From contig QLII01000001.1 in the NCBI GenBank assembly GCA_003259005.1, forward strand, positions 2,992,501 to 3,056,500: 64,000 nt of DNA, read 5' to 3'. A program made the position numbers and the translations under genes. Origin of the DNA: Spirosoma telluris (GTDB lineage: Bacteria > Bacteroidota > Bacteroidia > Cytophagales > Spirosomataceae). Below, piece after piece: positions 1-8,413 of the stretch; the first letter of the stretch is position 1; each line of letters begins with the position of its first letter. A model generated the notes under the pieces. The model was given only the letters and a program-made list of their open reading frames with translations, ran no database searches and was not told the DNA's origin.

Positions 1-396
1 CGACAGCGTAACAACCTCTTTTTTCATTTGCATGACCAAGGCCTGCCGTTCGTTTTGCATCGACTCGCGAGCCTGTTCCAGAATCCGCTTGCCTTCCGAC
101 TCCGCTTTCTCACGCGTATCAGCCATCATTTTATCGGCGGTTTCTTTAGCACCGCGCAGAATAGCTTCCCGCTCCGAACGGGCCTGTGCCAGCAACTTTT
201 CGTTGTCAGCTTTCAGTGCAGTCATCTCCAGGCGCGTTTTTTCGGCCAGATCAAGCGCACTTTGAATGTTATTTTCGCGTTCGTTCAGGCTTTCTGTGAT
301 GGGTTTCCAGGCAAACGCGCGAAGAATTAGAAACAGGCCGAGGAAAACCACTACCTGCCAGAATAAAAGACCGAGGTCGGGAGTCAGTAAATCCAT
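1..396 (-). CDS. atpF: ATP synthase F0 subunit b (C-terminus cut by window edge)
   Basis: This is the peripheral-stalk b subunit of F1F0 ATP synthase, which ties the membrane sector to F1. The minus-strand reading from the ATG at 396 begins MDLLTPDLGLLFWQ, followed by one hydrophobic segment (about residues 8-28) and the family-typical RAFAWKPI turn. After that comes a long charged helix rich in Glu, Lys, Ala and Arg. About 132 codons are visible and the end lies outside the window. It follows atpE in the usual F0 order a-c-b. The 177-bp gap between atpE and this gene holds a strong hairpin. The identification rests on N-terminal architecture plus operon position. Confidence 0.95.
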   Translation of the reverse strand, partial: MDLLTPDLGLLFWQVVVFLGLFLILRAFAWKPITESLNERENNIQSALDLAEKTRLEMTALKADNEKLLAQARSEREAILRGAKETADKMMADTREKAESEGKRILEQARESMQNERQALVMQMKKEVVTLS

Positions 397-450
397 GAGT
401 GTTAATTATGGAAAATCAATGTTAGTGATCGTGTAATCAATCTTTTGTTA

Positions 451-494
451 GAAAACATTCGCCCATCGGCAACCCCAAACGGGCGAATGTTTTC
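451..494 (-). terminator. Perfect 14-bp hairpin between atpE and atpF
   Basis: GAAAACATTCGCCC at 451-464 is matched exactly by its reverse complement at 481-494, with a 16-nt loop. Read on the minus strand it lies 80 bases after the atpE stop and is followed by only a short T stretch. It could therefore be a partial terminator or an mRNA-stabilising or processing hairpin inside the atp operon rather than a full stop. Confidence 0.6.
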
Positions 495-573
495 TGATAA
501 ATTGGCGAGTAGTGGAGCCAGTGCCTAATGCAACCAGCCTACTCAAACTTAGTCGTCTGCTCAGTCGCGCTGC

Positions 574-846
<273 letters not shown>

Positions 847-889
847 TTATTAGTGAAACAAAAGATTGCTAGTTAAGTCGTTAGTCGAG

Positions 890-955
890 AGTCGATAGTA
901 TTTTTAGCATTCATCGTCAGTCACTGATGACTGATAACTATCGACTGACAACTAT
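890..955. repeat. Intergenic inverted repeat, GTCGATAGT word family
   Basis: AGTCGATAGT at 890-899 pairs perfectly with ACTATCGACT at 937-946, and a second small palindrome CAGTCACTGATGACTG lies between them at 918-933. The right side contains the 20-mer AACTATCGACTGACAACTAT (936-955). The identical 20-mer occurs at 27997-28016 between two unrelated genes, so this is a dispersed repeat and not just a local terminator. It fills the gap between atpB and atpE. Confidence 0.7.
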
Positions 956-957
956 AC

Positions 958-2073
958 TTAGTGCGCTTCCACGCCTTCATAACCGATACCGTGGTCAGCT
1001 TCATGATGCTCTTCTACCGCGCTGCCAATGTACATAGCCGTCAACAGCGTGAAGATGAACGCCTGTAGAAACGCCACCAGTAATTCGATCAAATTTAGAA
1101 ACAGGGTAAAAAACAGAACAACTGGGCTAATGGCAATACTAGTACCCATACCGCCCATGTGATTGGCCATAAAAATCAGGCCTAACAGACTCAGAATGAT
1201 AATGTGTCCAGCTGTGATATTAGCAAATAACCGGATCATGAGCGATAAGGGCTTCATGAACACACCCACTATCTCAACCGGAATCATAATGGGAAGCAAT
1301 GCAACAGGAACACCCGTTGGCTTCAGAATGTGCAGCCAGTAATGTTTGTTTCCACTGAAAGTAACAATCAGGAACGTAATGACAGACAGCACCAGCGTAA
1401 CCGCAATATTACCGGTCAGGTTAGCCGCACCTGGCAGCAAACCCAGCAGGTTATTGATCAGGATAAAGAAGAATAGCGTCAGCAGATAAGGCAGAAACTT
1501 GGTGTACTTAGGCCCAATGCTTGGCTTGGCAATTTCATCACGCACAAACAGGATGATGGGTTCCAGAAACGACTGAATTCCTTTGGGAGCTTTGCCCTTG
1601 TTCTTGGCGTAGCCACTGCTAACGGCCGAAAACACCAGTATCATAATAACGGCGCTTAACAATAACGACGCTACATTTTTGGTGATTGAGAAGTTGTAGA
1701 ATTTAGCTTCATGATCAACTTTCCCGGCTGCATCAACACGGTGAATTTTACCGTGTTCGTTCTTATAGCCATTGTACTCGTGTCCGTGAGCTAACTGTGA
1801 TGAGGAGAAAACTTCCAGGCCCCGGTCTTTCGAGTACAGAATTACGGGTAATGGTAATGTAAGGCCGTGAGCAAACTCCCAACCATGATCGTCTTTAATG
1901 TGGTGCATAATCATTTCACCCACATTAAATTTCCCTTTAGGAGCGGCTGCTTCGCCTTCATGCTGAGCATGAGCTTCACCCTCCTGATTATGCTCCTGCG
2001 CCCGAGCGCCTACTAACGAACTCAAAATGAGAGCCGTTGCTAACAAGAACTTATTAATTGACAAACGCATCAT
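958..2073 (-). CDS. atpB: ATP synthase F0 subunit a
   Basis: This is the stator a subunit, which forms the proton half-channels next to the c-ring. The essential arginine is in MIRLFANITAGH, within the penultimate long helix region. I place the start at the ATG ending at 2073 because the next residues (MMRLSINKFLLATALILSSL, then an ARA-Q cut site) form a signal peptide. The longer open frame back to 2220 would overlap the upstream gene by about 128 bases. The result is 371 aa, much longer than the E. coli protein. A His/Glu-rich extension of about 150 residues precedes the five-helix core, as is usual in Bacteroidota. It has a His/Glu-rich tail as well. Confidence 0.95.
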   Translation of the reverse strand: MMRLSINKFLLATALILSSLVGARAQEHNQEGEAHAQHEGEAAAPKGKFNVGEMIMHHIKDDHGWEFAHGLTLPLPVILYSKDRGLEVFSSSQLAHGHEYNGYKNEHGKIHRVDAAGKVDHEAKFYNFSITKNVASLLLSAVIMILVFSAVSSGYAKNKGKAPKGIQSFLEPIILFVRDEIAKPSIGPKYTKFLPYLLTLFFFILINNLLGLLPGAANLTGNIAVTLVLSVITFLIVTFSGNKHYWLHILKPTGVPVALLPIMIPVEIVGVFMKPLSLMIRLFANITAGHIIILSLLGLIFMANHMGGMGTSIAISPVVLFFTLFLNLIELLVAFLQAFIFTLLTAMYIGSAVEEHHEADHGIGYEGVEAH

Positions 2074-2092
2074 ATGATGTGACAGATCCTTT

Positions 2093-2455
2093 TTACGAAT
2101 CGCGTCGCAAGTTACGAGTAAGCGTCCAAATCTCAAAACCTGTGTAACATATATATAGTACAAGAAAGTCCAAAACGAAGGCTCGGCGTTGCTCAATATG
2201 TTGGAATAGAAAAAAACCAATAAAGGCTAGTCCAAGTATAAGACGGGCAACGGTTGCAGCCAAATAAAGAGGTATCAATCGTTCTTGATTACCTTGTAAA
2301 CCAGTCTCTACCAGTCGGTGAGTTAAGAACGAGACGCTCATAAAAAAGACGAGTAGAATTTTCCAGTTAGGGTGTAGCCAAGGGGCAGCAGAATATCGTT
2401 CGGCTACGAAAAATACAATTGCTAATATGATGGTAAATAAGAATGTACGGAGCAT
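2093..2455 (-). CDS. AtpI-like small membrane protein of the atp operon
   Basis: This 120-aa protein has four hydrophobic segments (about residues 3-20, 30-46, 63-85 and 90-108) and a basic C-terminus (LTRNLRRDS). It lies 19 bases upstream of atpB on the same strand. In Bacteroidota a small polytopic protein of this kind sits between atpZ and atpB, and by analogy with AtpI it may assist c-ring assembly or magnesium supply. The sequence is too divergent for me to be sure of AtpI family membership, so the call rests on size, topology and position. Confidence 0.65.
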   Translation of the reverse strand: MLRTFLFTIILAIVFFVAERYSAAPWLHPNWKILLVFFMSVSFLTHRLVETGLQGNQERLIPLYLAATVARLILGLAFIGFFLFQHIEQRRAFVLDFLVLYICYTGFEIWTLTRNLRRDS

Positions 2456-2581
2456 GATGGGCGCAGAGCAGGATACAAATGGCTAGTAGAATTAAGCTAT
2501 TGCTTGTGGTTTGAGTAGGTGCAGTTGACGAAGACAGTTAGTTTATTCTTCTGAAATTGTTTTTGCCAGTGCTACCAACGT

Positions 2582-2884
2582 TTACTTTTTGATGCTACCC
2601 TCCTCCGATTTATCGTAAATTGTGAGCAAGTAAACATCCGTGCCCTCTTCGGTTTCCGTAAGTAAGTACGTGACTATACGAAAGCCACCGCTTTTGCCTT
2701 TCCCTTTGCTCCTACTAGCGAGCCGAATTTTATACAGCCCCGCGCCCAATGACTCACCTGTAGCTGGAGTTTGCTCCAAAACATTGGTAAGTTCTTTCAT
2801 CTCTTCATTCAGCGTTCTAAATTTCTTTTTAAGGCGTTTGAGCTTTGCCTCAAATAGCCCAGTGGGGACAACTTTATTCGCCAT
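2582..2884 (-). CDS. RelE/HigB-type toxin of a type II toxin-antitoxin pair
   Basis: This 100-aa basic protein is probably a ribosome-dependent mRNA interferase. The family-typical core LYKIRLASRSKGKGKSGGF followed by RIVTYLL, and then VYLLTIYDKSEEGSI near the end, match the RelE-like group in which a GKGKSGG loop precedes the central strands. Its start overlaps the end of the antitoxin gene by 11 bases, so the two are translationally coupled, with the antitoxin first. The pair sits inside the ATP synthase operon between atpZ and the atpI-like gene, which is unusual. Codon use and strand match the neighbours. Toxic activity is inferred from the family. Confidence 0.82.
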   Translation of the reverse strand: MANKVVPTGLFEAKLKRLKKKFRTLNEEMKELTNVLEQTPATGESLGAGLYKIRLASRSKGKGKSGGFRIVTYLLTETEEGTDVYLLTIYDKSEEGSIKK

Positions 2885-3083
2885 TCAATACGTCTCTCAT
2901 ATTTTTCTTAGGCAGTTTACCTTCTCGAATGAGTTTTACCTGTTTCAGGCTTTCCTCAATCTCTTCCATTAGCGACATTGGCTTCTCTTCTTCTTCCTCT
3001 TTGATGATGAGGGCTTTGAGTTCTTGCCGAACGCGTTTCGGCAGCACTTTATATTGTTCGTAGATAATTTGGGCGGTACTCAT
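2874..3083 (-). CDS. Antitoxin partner of the RelE-type toxin
   Basis: This acidic 69-aa protein is predicted to be helical, with a central Glu run (KEEEEEKP, about residues 28-35) and the segment MSLMEEIEESLKQVKLIREG. No classical helix-turn-helix or ribbon-helix-helix is obvious. Small proteins of this type accompany RelE-like toxins in Bacteroidota, and the 11-bp overlap with the toxin reading frame supports the pairing. It would neutralise the toxin and may repress the pair, but I see no clear operator. The start is the ATG ending at 3083, 81 bases after the atpZ stop, so the module could have its own promoter in that gap. Confidence 0.75.
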   Translation of the reverse strand: MSTAQIIYEQYKVLPKRVRQELKALIIKEEEEEKPMSLMEEIEESLKQVKLIREGKLPKKNMRDVLNGE

Positions 3084-3164
3084 AGGATAAAGATTTTAAA
3101 ACTAACTCTCGAAATACTAAGAAAATTCAGTTCATGAGTTTCAGTTGAACTTACTCGCTAAAGG

Positions 3165-3440
3165 TTACTTTTTTGTCAACTGACGAATAAATAAATAAAG
3201 TGATGCACCTATGGCTGTTAAGGATAGTACAATTGTCCAAATGGGCCGATGGTTTTGTTGCCAGGCATCTAGCTTCATGCCCACCCAAACGCCTAGCCCT
3301 ATGGTTCCGAGCATTTGAAAGGCAATACCACTAAATTGCACAAAAGACGTTGTCTTTTCGGTTGCTTTTTTCAGCGGTTCATTACCTCGAACTGGCGTAT
3401 TTAGGTCGCTGGAGTCGGGTAGTTCGGGGTCGTTTTCCAT
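3165..3440 (-). CDS. atpZ: AtpZ-like membrane protein, first gene of the atp operon
   Basis: This 91-aa protein has a polar N-terminus (MENDPELPDSSD) and two membrane helices (about 40-58, with GIAFQMLGTIGLGVWVG, and 66-84). Between them is the short loop KLDAWQQNHRP, and a basic tail follows. Two-helix AtpZ/AtpI-family proteins head the atp operon in many Bacteroidota and are thought to help ion transport or assembly of the synthase. I prefer the ATG ending at 3440 to the frame's first ATG at 3473, because the family starts with a short acidic stretch. It is divergent from the PorW-like gene on the other strand. Confidence 0.85.
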   Translation of the reverse strand: MENDPELPDSSDLNTPVRGNEPLKKATEKTTSFVQFSGIAFQMLGTIGLGVWVGMKLDAWQQNHRPIWTIVLSLTAIGASLYLFIRQLTKK

Positions 3441-3555
3441 AGAATTAGCATTGAAAGACAATATGCCGTACAAAATTCGTTAATTTGGCCTAACGTTCCA
3501 TATTGACTAACCGTCCTGTAACGTTTTAATACGAGTGACCACGTGTTATTTTCGA

Positions 3556-5808
3556 ATGTCCCGCTATTTTCGTAATCACCTTTTCATTTTACTTACGGTC
3601 CTTACTGCATTGACCGGCGGGCTAGTTTCGTGTTCGCAATATAGCACGAAGCCAATCAGCAAAGGGTATCATAATCTGACGGCCCATTACAACGCCTATG
3701 TTATTGCGCGCGATGAAATTGCGCAGGCTGAACAAGAACTGTTCAAAAAGAGACAGGAAAATTATAATCAGTTATTACCCATCCTGCTGCCAGTCGATTC
3801 GATGCTCACTCAACCTGTGAAACCGCAGTTGGATGATGCCATCAAGAAAGCATCGCTTATTCCCGAACGCCATCAGAATAGTAAATGGCTCGATAACGCC
3901 TACATTCTTATTGGGCGGGCGCGGCTACTGAAACAGGATTTACCAAACGCGATTGAGGTTTTCAAATACGTAAATACGAAAGGCACCAACGAGGACGACA
4001 AACATACGGCCTTAGTGGGATTGATGCGTGCGTATGTTGAAGCCAGCGACTATACCAACGCGCTAAACGTAGCCGAGTACCTTCGAAATCAGCCGCTTAG
4101 CAAAATAAATACCCGCGACTTCTATCTAACGAAGGCTTATTTACATGAGCGCCAGGGAGAATATGCAACCGCAGCCGGTATTCTGGATGCTACATTCCCT
4201 GTCTTGAAAAAAGGAGAAGCTACCGCAAGGCTTCACCTCATTGCCGGGCAATTGTATGATCTAATTGGTCAACCAGCCAAAGCGGTTGATCACTATCGGC
4301 AGGTGCTCAAATCACGGCCAAGTTACGATCAGTCCTTTTATGCTAATCTCTACGCCATTCAAAGCAATGGCCTCTCAGGCGATCAAAAACGGGTGGCCCA
4401 GTCGACAGAAACGTTTGAGCAATTACTCAACGATCGCAAAAATACCGATCTGAAAGATAAAATTTACTTCACGATGGGCCTGCTCGAGGCCCGCAACGGC
4501 CGAATTGAAAAAGCGATTAAGTTGTATAGTCAGTCGATTCAGGCAGCAGGTTCTAATACGCAACAGGTGCCTTATACCTATCTGGAAATTGGTAAACTGT
4601 ATTTTGACAAGAAAGCCGATTATGCCCATGCAAAAGTCTATTACGATAGTGCGCTTGCGCTACTTCCAAAGCAATCGGCAGATTACGCAACGCTCTTAAA
4701 TCGGAAGAAGACGCTCGATGAGTTCGTTCTTTACAAAACAACCATTCGAACGGATGACAGTTTACTACATCTGGCCCAAATGGAGCCTGCGGCTCTTGAT
4801 AAACTGTTGGATAACACCTTAAATCAACGAGAAAAAGAGGACAAAGCACAGGCCGCACTGGCACAGCAAATTATCGATAAGGCAACAAACGGGAATATCA
4901 ATTCGGTACCGGGTGCTACTAACTCGAATCTGCAACCCGGTGAACGATGGGCATTGTACAACCCGGTTACCTTAAGCCAGGGACGACAGGAGTTTTCGAC
5001 ACGCTGGGGCAACCGGCCACTTGAAGACAATTGGCGACGTGCGAATAAAGAGGCATCGGAAGCCATTGCGGGCATAAACAGCCCTGTTGGTGGTACGTCG
5101 CCTGCCAATTCGGTGAATCCAAATGCAGCTTTGTCACCTACTGGCGTATCAGCAGGCCCAGCCACCGACCTAACTAGCCCTGCCGCTGGCCGAAAGGCGA
5201 AAAAAGATGCGATGATGGCGAAAATTCCGTTTGCCAAGGAAGCACAGCTTGCCGCGAATCAACGAATCGAAAATGCACTGTATAAGCTAGGAAAATTATA
5301 CAAGTTTCAGCTCAACCAGCCTGCCGACGCGATTCCGACATTTGAGGAGTTATTGACTCGCTATCCCAATACCCTACAGAAGCCAGAAGTTTATTATTTA
5401 CTGTATCTATCAAACGAACAGGTAGGAAAGACATCGTCCTGGAAAGATAAATTACTGGCTGAGTACCCGAATACCTCCTACGCTCGTCTAACGGGTAAAG
5501 CGGCTGTTCAGACAACCGATTCAGAAGCTCAAGCTCTTAAAACCTATACGGCAATCTATGAACTGTATAAAACGAATCCAACGGAAGCATTGGCTCGTGC
5601 AGAAACAGCCATAGGCAGCTTCGCTGGTACTCAACTAGAAGATAAACTGGCTTTATTACGCGTTATGCTGGTAGGCAGAGTTCAGACTGTAGAGGCTTAC
5701 CGCCAGGCGTTAACGGAGTTTATACGCGATTATCCAGGGAGCCAATTGCTTCCTCGTGTAAAAGAAATGCAGACTGCTGCTGAGCAGGCAACAACCAAAC
5801 GAAAATAA
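3556..5808 (+). CDS. porW: TPR lipoprotein, PorW/SprE-like (type IX secretion and gliding)
   Basis: This large outer-membrane-directed lipoprotein is probably needed for type IX secretion and gliding. From the ATG at 3556 it is 750 aa, with signal peptide MSRYFRNHLFILLTVLTALT and lipobox LVSC. Just after the lipidated Cys is KGYHNLTAHYNAY, the hallmark segment of SprE/PorW proteins. Tetratricopeptide-like helical repeats run through roughly residues 100-390. A Ser/Pro/Asn-rich linker (about 500-545) and a second repeat block (about 570-740) follow. A GTG at 3535 in frame is possible but would bury the signal peptide. It is several kilobases from the gld cluster. The family assignment rests on the N-terminal motif, size and repeats. 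Confidence 0.8.
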   Translation: MSRYFRNHLFILLTVLTALTGGLVSCSQYSTKPISKGYHNLTAHYNAYVIARDEIAQAEQELFKKRQENYNQLLPILLPVDSMLTQPVKPQLDDAIKKASLIPERHQNSKWLDNAYILIGRARLLKQDLPNAIEVFKYVNTKGTNEDDKHTALVGLMRAYVEASDYTNALNVAEYLRNQPLSKINTRDFYLTKAYLHERQGEYATAAGILDATFPVLKKGEATARLHLIAGQLYDLIGQPAKAVDHYRQVLKSRPSYDQSFYANLYAIQSNGLSGDQKRVAQSTETFEQLLNDRKNTDLKDKIYFTMGLLEARNGRIEKAIKLYSQSIQAAGSNTQQVPYTYLEIGKLYFDKKADYAHAKVYYDSALALLPKQSADYATLLNRKKTLDEFVLYKTTIRTDDSLLHLAQMEPAALDKLLDNTLNQREKEDKAQAALAQQIIDKATNGNINSVPGATNSNLQPGERWALYNPVTLSQGRQEFSTRWGNRPLEDNWRRANKEASEAIAGINSPVGGTSPANSVNPNAALSPTGVSAGPATDLTSPAAGRKAKKDAMMAKIPFAKEAQLAANQRIENALYKLGKLYKFQLNQPADAIPTFEELLTRYPNTLQKPEVYYLLYLSNEQVGKTSSWKDKLLAEYPNTSYARLTGKAAVQTTDSEAQALKTYTAIYELYKTNPTEALARAETAIGSFAGTQLEDKLALLRVMLVGRVQTVEAYRQALTEFIRDYPGSQLLPRVKEMQTAAEQATTKRK

Positions 5809-5813
5809 AAAGA

Positions 5814-5900
5814 AGTTTACGATTTACGGTCTACAGTTTATGGTAGCTGATGTAAAATCGCTTCGCGCAACTGAAAGCCGCAACCCGTAAACTGTAAACT
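5814..5900. repeat. Intergenic inverted repeat, GTTTAC word family
   Basis: Immediately after the porW-like stop, AGTTTACGATTTACGG and related GTTTAC words face CGTAAACTGTAAACT at 5886-5900. The pairing is imperfect but the words are clearly reverse complements. The repeat fills the gap to the penicillin-binding protein gene and ends 8 bases before its start codon. It belongs with the other low-complexity intergenic hairpins of this window. Confidence 0.6.
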
Positions 5901-5908
5901 AAGCTATA

Positions 5909-8266
5909 ATGATTGAATTTGCTCCCGGCCCATACCGGACAATAATACGAAACCTCTGGCGCTATTCGCTGCTTGGCATAGTCTTGTTAATTCTTTATGT
6001 ACTGGCCGTCAGCTATAATTTTTTATGGCTCTTTGGGGGTATGCCGAGTTTAAAAACCCTTGAAAACCCTAAAAGCGAAGAAGCTTCTGAAGTATACACA
6101 GCCGATCGTCAACTGCTGGGCAAGTATTATGTTGAAAATCGAACACCTATTGAAATCTCACAGGTGTCACCTAATGTTACCTCTGCCCTGCTGGCAACAG
6201 AAGATGCCCGCTTCATTAAGCACTCGGGTATTGACCCCCGTTCCCTTTTTCGGGCGGTAGGTGGTTTTCTTACCTTTAAAGATGCCTCAAGTTCTGGGGG
6301 TGGGAGTACACTCACACAGCAAACGGCCAAAAATCTCTTCGATACCCGCCAGGAAGAGTTGCGGGGTGTGTTAGGGAATATCCCCATTATTGGGCTGGTG
6401 ATCGCTAAAACTAAAGAATGGATTCTGGCAGTTCGTTTAGAACGTAATTATACCAAACAGGAGGTCATGATGATGTACCTCAATACAGTCTCCTTTGGCA
6501 ATAATACCTACGGGATTAAAACAGCAGCCAAAACGTATTTCAGCAAAGAACCCTGGAATCTTAACGTTGAGGAAGCCGCCCTGCTGGTCGGGATGCTGAA
6601 AAATCCAACGTTTTACAATCCCCGTATAGCGGAAGAGCGCACCAAAGAGCGTCGTAATGTTGTGTTAGGCCAGATGAAGAAATATAAATTTCTTACTGAT
6701 GAGCAGTATTTCACCTACAAACGTAAACCCCTGAAACTTGATTTTAGCGTCGAGAACCAGAATACAGGGATGGCCGCTTACTTCCGGTCGGTGATTAAAG
6801 ATGACATTAAGCGGTGGATTCGGCAGTACAATGAAGAAAATCCGGACGCTGACCTGGATCTTTACACAAGTGGGCTGAAAATTTTCACCACCATCGACTC
6901 ACGTATGCAGACCTATGCCGAAGAAGCGGTAATGGCAAACATGCGCGACCAACAAAAGAAATTTTATGAACACTGGCGCGGCCGAAATCCCTGGGTAAAA
7001 AAAGACGACCGAACGAAGAAATACATCGAAATTCCGGGATTCATTGAAGGGGAAGCGAAGAAGACGACGCGCTATAAGCAACTCAAGACGCTTTACGGTA
7101 CAGATGAAAAGGCTATCTGGCAGGATATGCGGAAGCCCATCAAGATGAAAGTGTTCGTATATGGTGGAAGACGAAATGAGAAAGACACCACCATGAGTCC
7201 CCTTGACTCCATCAGATATTACAAACGTTTGCTCAATACAGGGTTTATGTCCATGGACCCTCGTAATGGGTATGTGAAGGCCTGGGTGGGTGGTATTAGT
7301 TTCAAGCACATGAAGTTCGACCACGTTCGCCAGAGCCGTCGTCAGCCCGGTTCGACCTTCAAGCCGTTTATTTACCTCACCGCTATGGATCAGGGCTTTG
7401 TAACACCTTGCAGCCACATTGTCGATCAACCCACTACGTTTGCTCATGGCGAAGATAATAACAATGGTCCTGCCTGGACGCCCAAAAATTCGAATGGGAA
7501 ATACAGTTATCAGAGTCTTTCGCTACGTGAAGCCCTGGGTCAGTCAATTAATACAGTAAGCGCACAGCTCATTAAGAAAACCAGATCAGAAGAAGTTATT
7601 AAATATGCCCATGAAATGGGTATCGAAAGTAAGGATTTACGAGCTGACCCAACTCTTTGCCTGGGTACCAGCGATGTATCGGTTTACGAGATGGTGGGGG
7701 CATACTGTGCTTTTGCAAATGGTGGTATGCGTGTAAGACCCATGATGCTTGTGGAGATTCAGGATAAAAATGGCAATGTATTAAAGAGTTTCACCCCTGA
7801 CGCTAAACAGGTGATTAGCGCAAACCGGGCATATGAAATGCTGCACTTGATGCGCGGAGCTGTCGAAGAACCAAATGGCACGGCCAAGCGCTTAGAAACT
7901 CAGTATAAATTATTGGAAGGAGGCAACGAGATAGCGGCTAAAACCGGTACTACGTCTAATTATTCAGATGGCTGGTTTATGGGCATGACCCAGCATCTGG
8001 TATCAGGCTTATGGGTAGGTGGCGACAGCCGTTCTATTCACTTCCGGAATATCGAATTGGGGCAGGGAGGCCGGGTAGCGATGCCTGCCTGGGCGATATA
8101 TATGCAGAAAATCTATAAAGATCCAACACTTACTAACTTCCGCCCTGAGCCGTTTCGCAAGCCTAATAATTTCAAAATTGATTGTGGTGGCTATCATATT
8201 GATTCATCGCAACGGTATATCCCGCCTAAGGTTGTACCGGAAGATGAGGATGAAATATTACAGTAA
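5909..8266 (+). CDS. mrcA: Class A penicillin-binding protein (peptidoglycan glycosyltransferase/transpeptidase)
   Basis: This bifunctional cell-wall synthase polymerises lipid II and cross-links the stem peptides in the periplasm. The 785-aa protein has an N-terminal membrane anchor at about residues 18-41. Its family 51 glycosyltransferase domain has the catalytic motif EDARFIKHSGIDP (Glu98), followed by GGSTLTQQTAKN. The transpeptidase domain has STFK (Ser482 nucleophile, Lys485), SIN at 546-548 and KTGT starting at Lys678. The length fits PBP1A. The start ATG lies just after an intergenic repeat, and a good rho-independent hairpin follows the stop. Nothing appears to be missing. Confidence 0.95.
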   Translation: MIEFAPGPYRTIIRNLWRYSLLGIVLLILYVLAVSYNFLWLFGGMPSLKTLENPKSEEASEVYTADRQLLGKYYVENRTPIEISQVSPNVTSALLATEDARFIKHSGIDPRSLFRAVGGFLTFKDASSSGGGSTLTQQTAKNLFDTRQEELRGVLGNIPIIGLVIAKTKEWILAVRLERNYTKQEVMMMYLNTVSFGNNTYGIKTAAKTYFSKEPWNLNVEEAALLVGMLKNPTFYNPRIAEERTKERRNVVLGQMKKYKFLTDEQYFTYKRKPLKLDFSVENQNTGMAAYFRSVIKDDIKRWIRQYNEENPDADLDLYTSGLKIFTTIDSRMQTYAEEAVMANMRDQQKKFYEHWRGRNPWVKKDDRTKKYIEIPGFIEGEAKKTTRYKQLKTLYGTDEKAIWQDMRKPIKMKVFVYGGRRNEKDTTMSPLDSIRYYKRLLNTGFMSMDPRNGYVKAWVGGISFKHMKFDHVRQSRRQPGSTFKPFIYLTAMDQGFVTPCSHIVDQPTTFAHGEDNNNGPAWTPKNSNGKYSYQSLSLREALGQSINTVSAQLIKKTRSEEVIKYAHEMGIESKDLRADPTLCLGTSDVSVYEMVGAYCAFANGGMRVRPMMLVEIQDKNGNVLKSFTPDAKQVISANRAYEMLHLMRGAVEEPNGTAKRLETQYKLLEGGNEIAAKTGTTSNYSDGWFMGMTQHLVSGLWVGGDSRSIHFRNIELGQGGRVAMPAWAIYMQKIYKDPTLTNFRPEPFRKPNNFKIDCGGYHIDSSQRYIPPKVVPEDEDEILQ

Positions 8267-8275
8267 AACCAATTA

Positions 8276-8299
8276 GGCCAGCCGTATGCTGGCCTTTTT
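8276..8299 (+). terminator. Rho-independent terminator after the penicillin-binding protein gene
   Basis: GGCCAGC at 8276-8282 and GCTGGCC at 8288-8294 form a perfect 7-bp GC-rich stem with a 5-nt loop, followed directly by five T residues. It begins 10 bases after the stop codon at 8266. Confidence 0.9.
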
Positions 8300-8413
8300 A
8301 GTAGATAAATTATAGGCAACCTTTCGCGTATATTGGTTGTTTTGTAAGACCGACCCCCTCAGGTTGGATAGAAGGAAAGATTAACCCTCGGCCGAGACGG
8401 TCGGCACTATAGT

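Noticed and set aside
2074..2220. A longer 420-residue form of ATP synthase subunit a starting at 2220
   Set aside because: It would overlap the upstream gene heavily and place a signal peptide in the middle of the N-terminus. The ATG ending at 2073 gives a normal signal peptide and a 19-bp gap.
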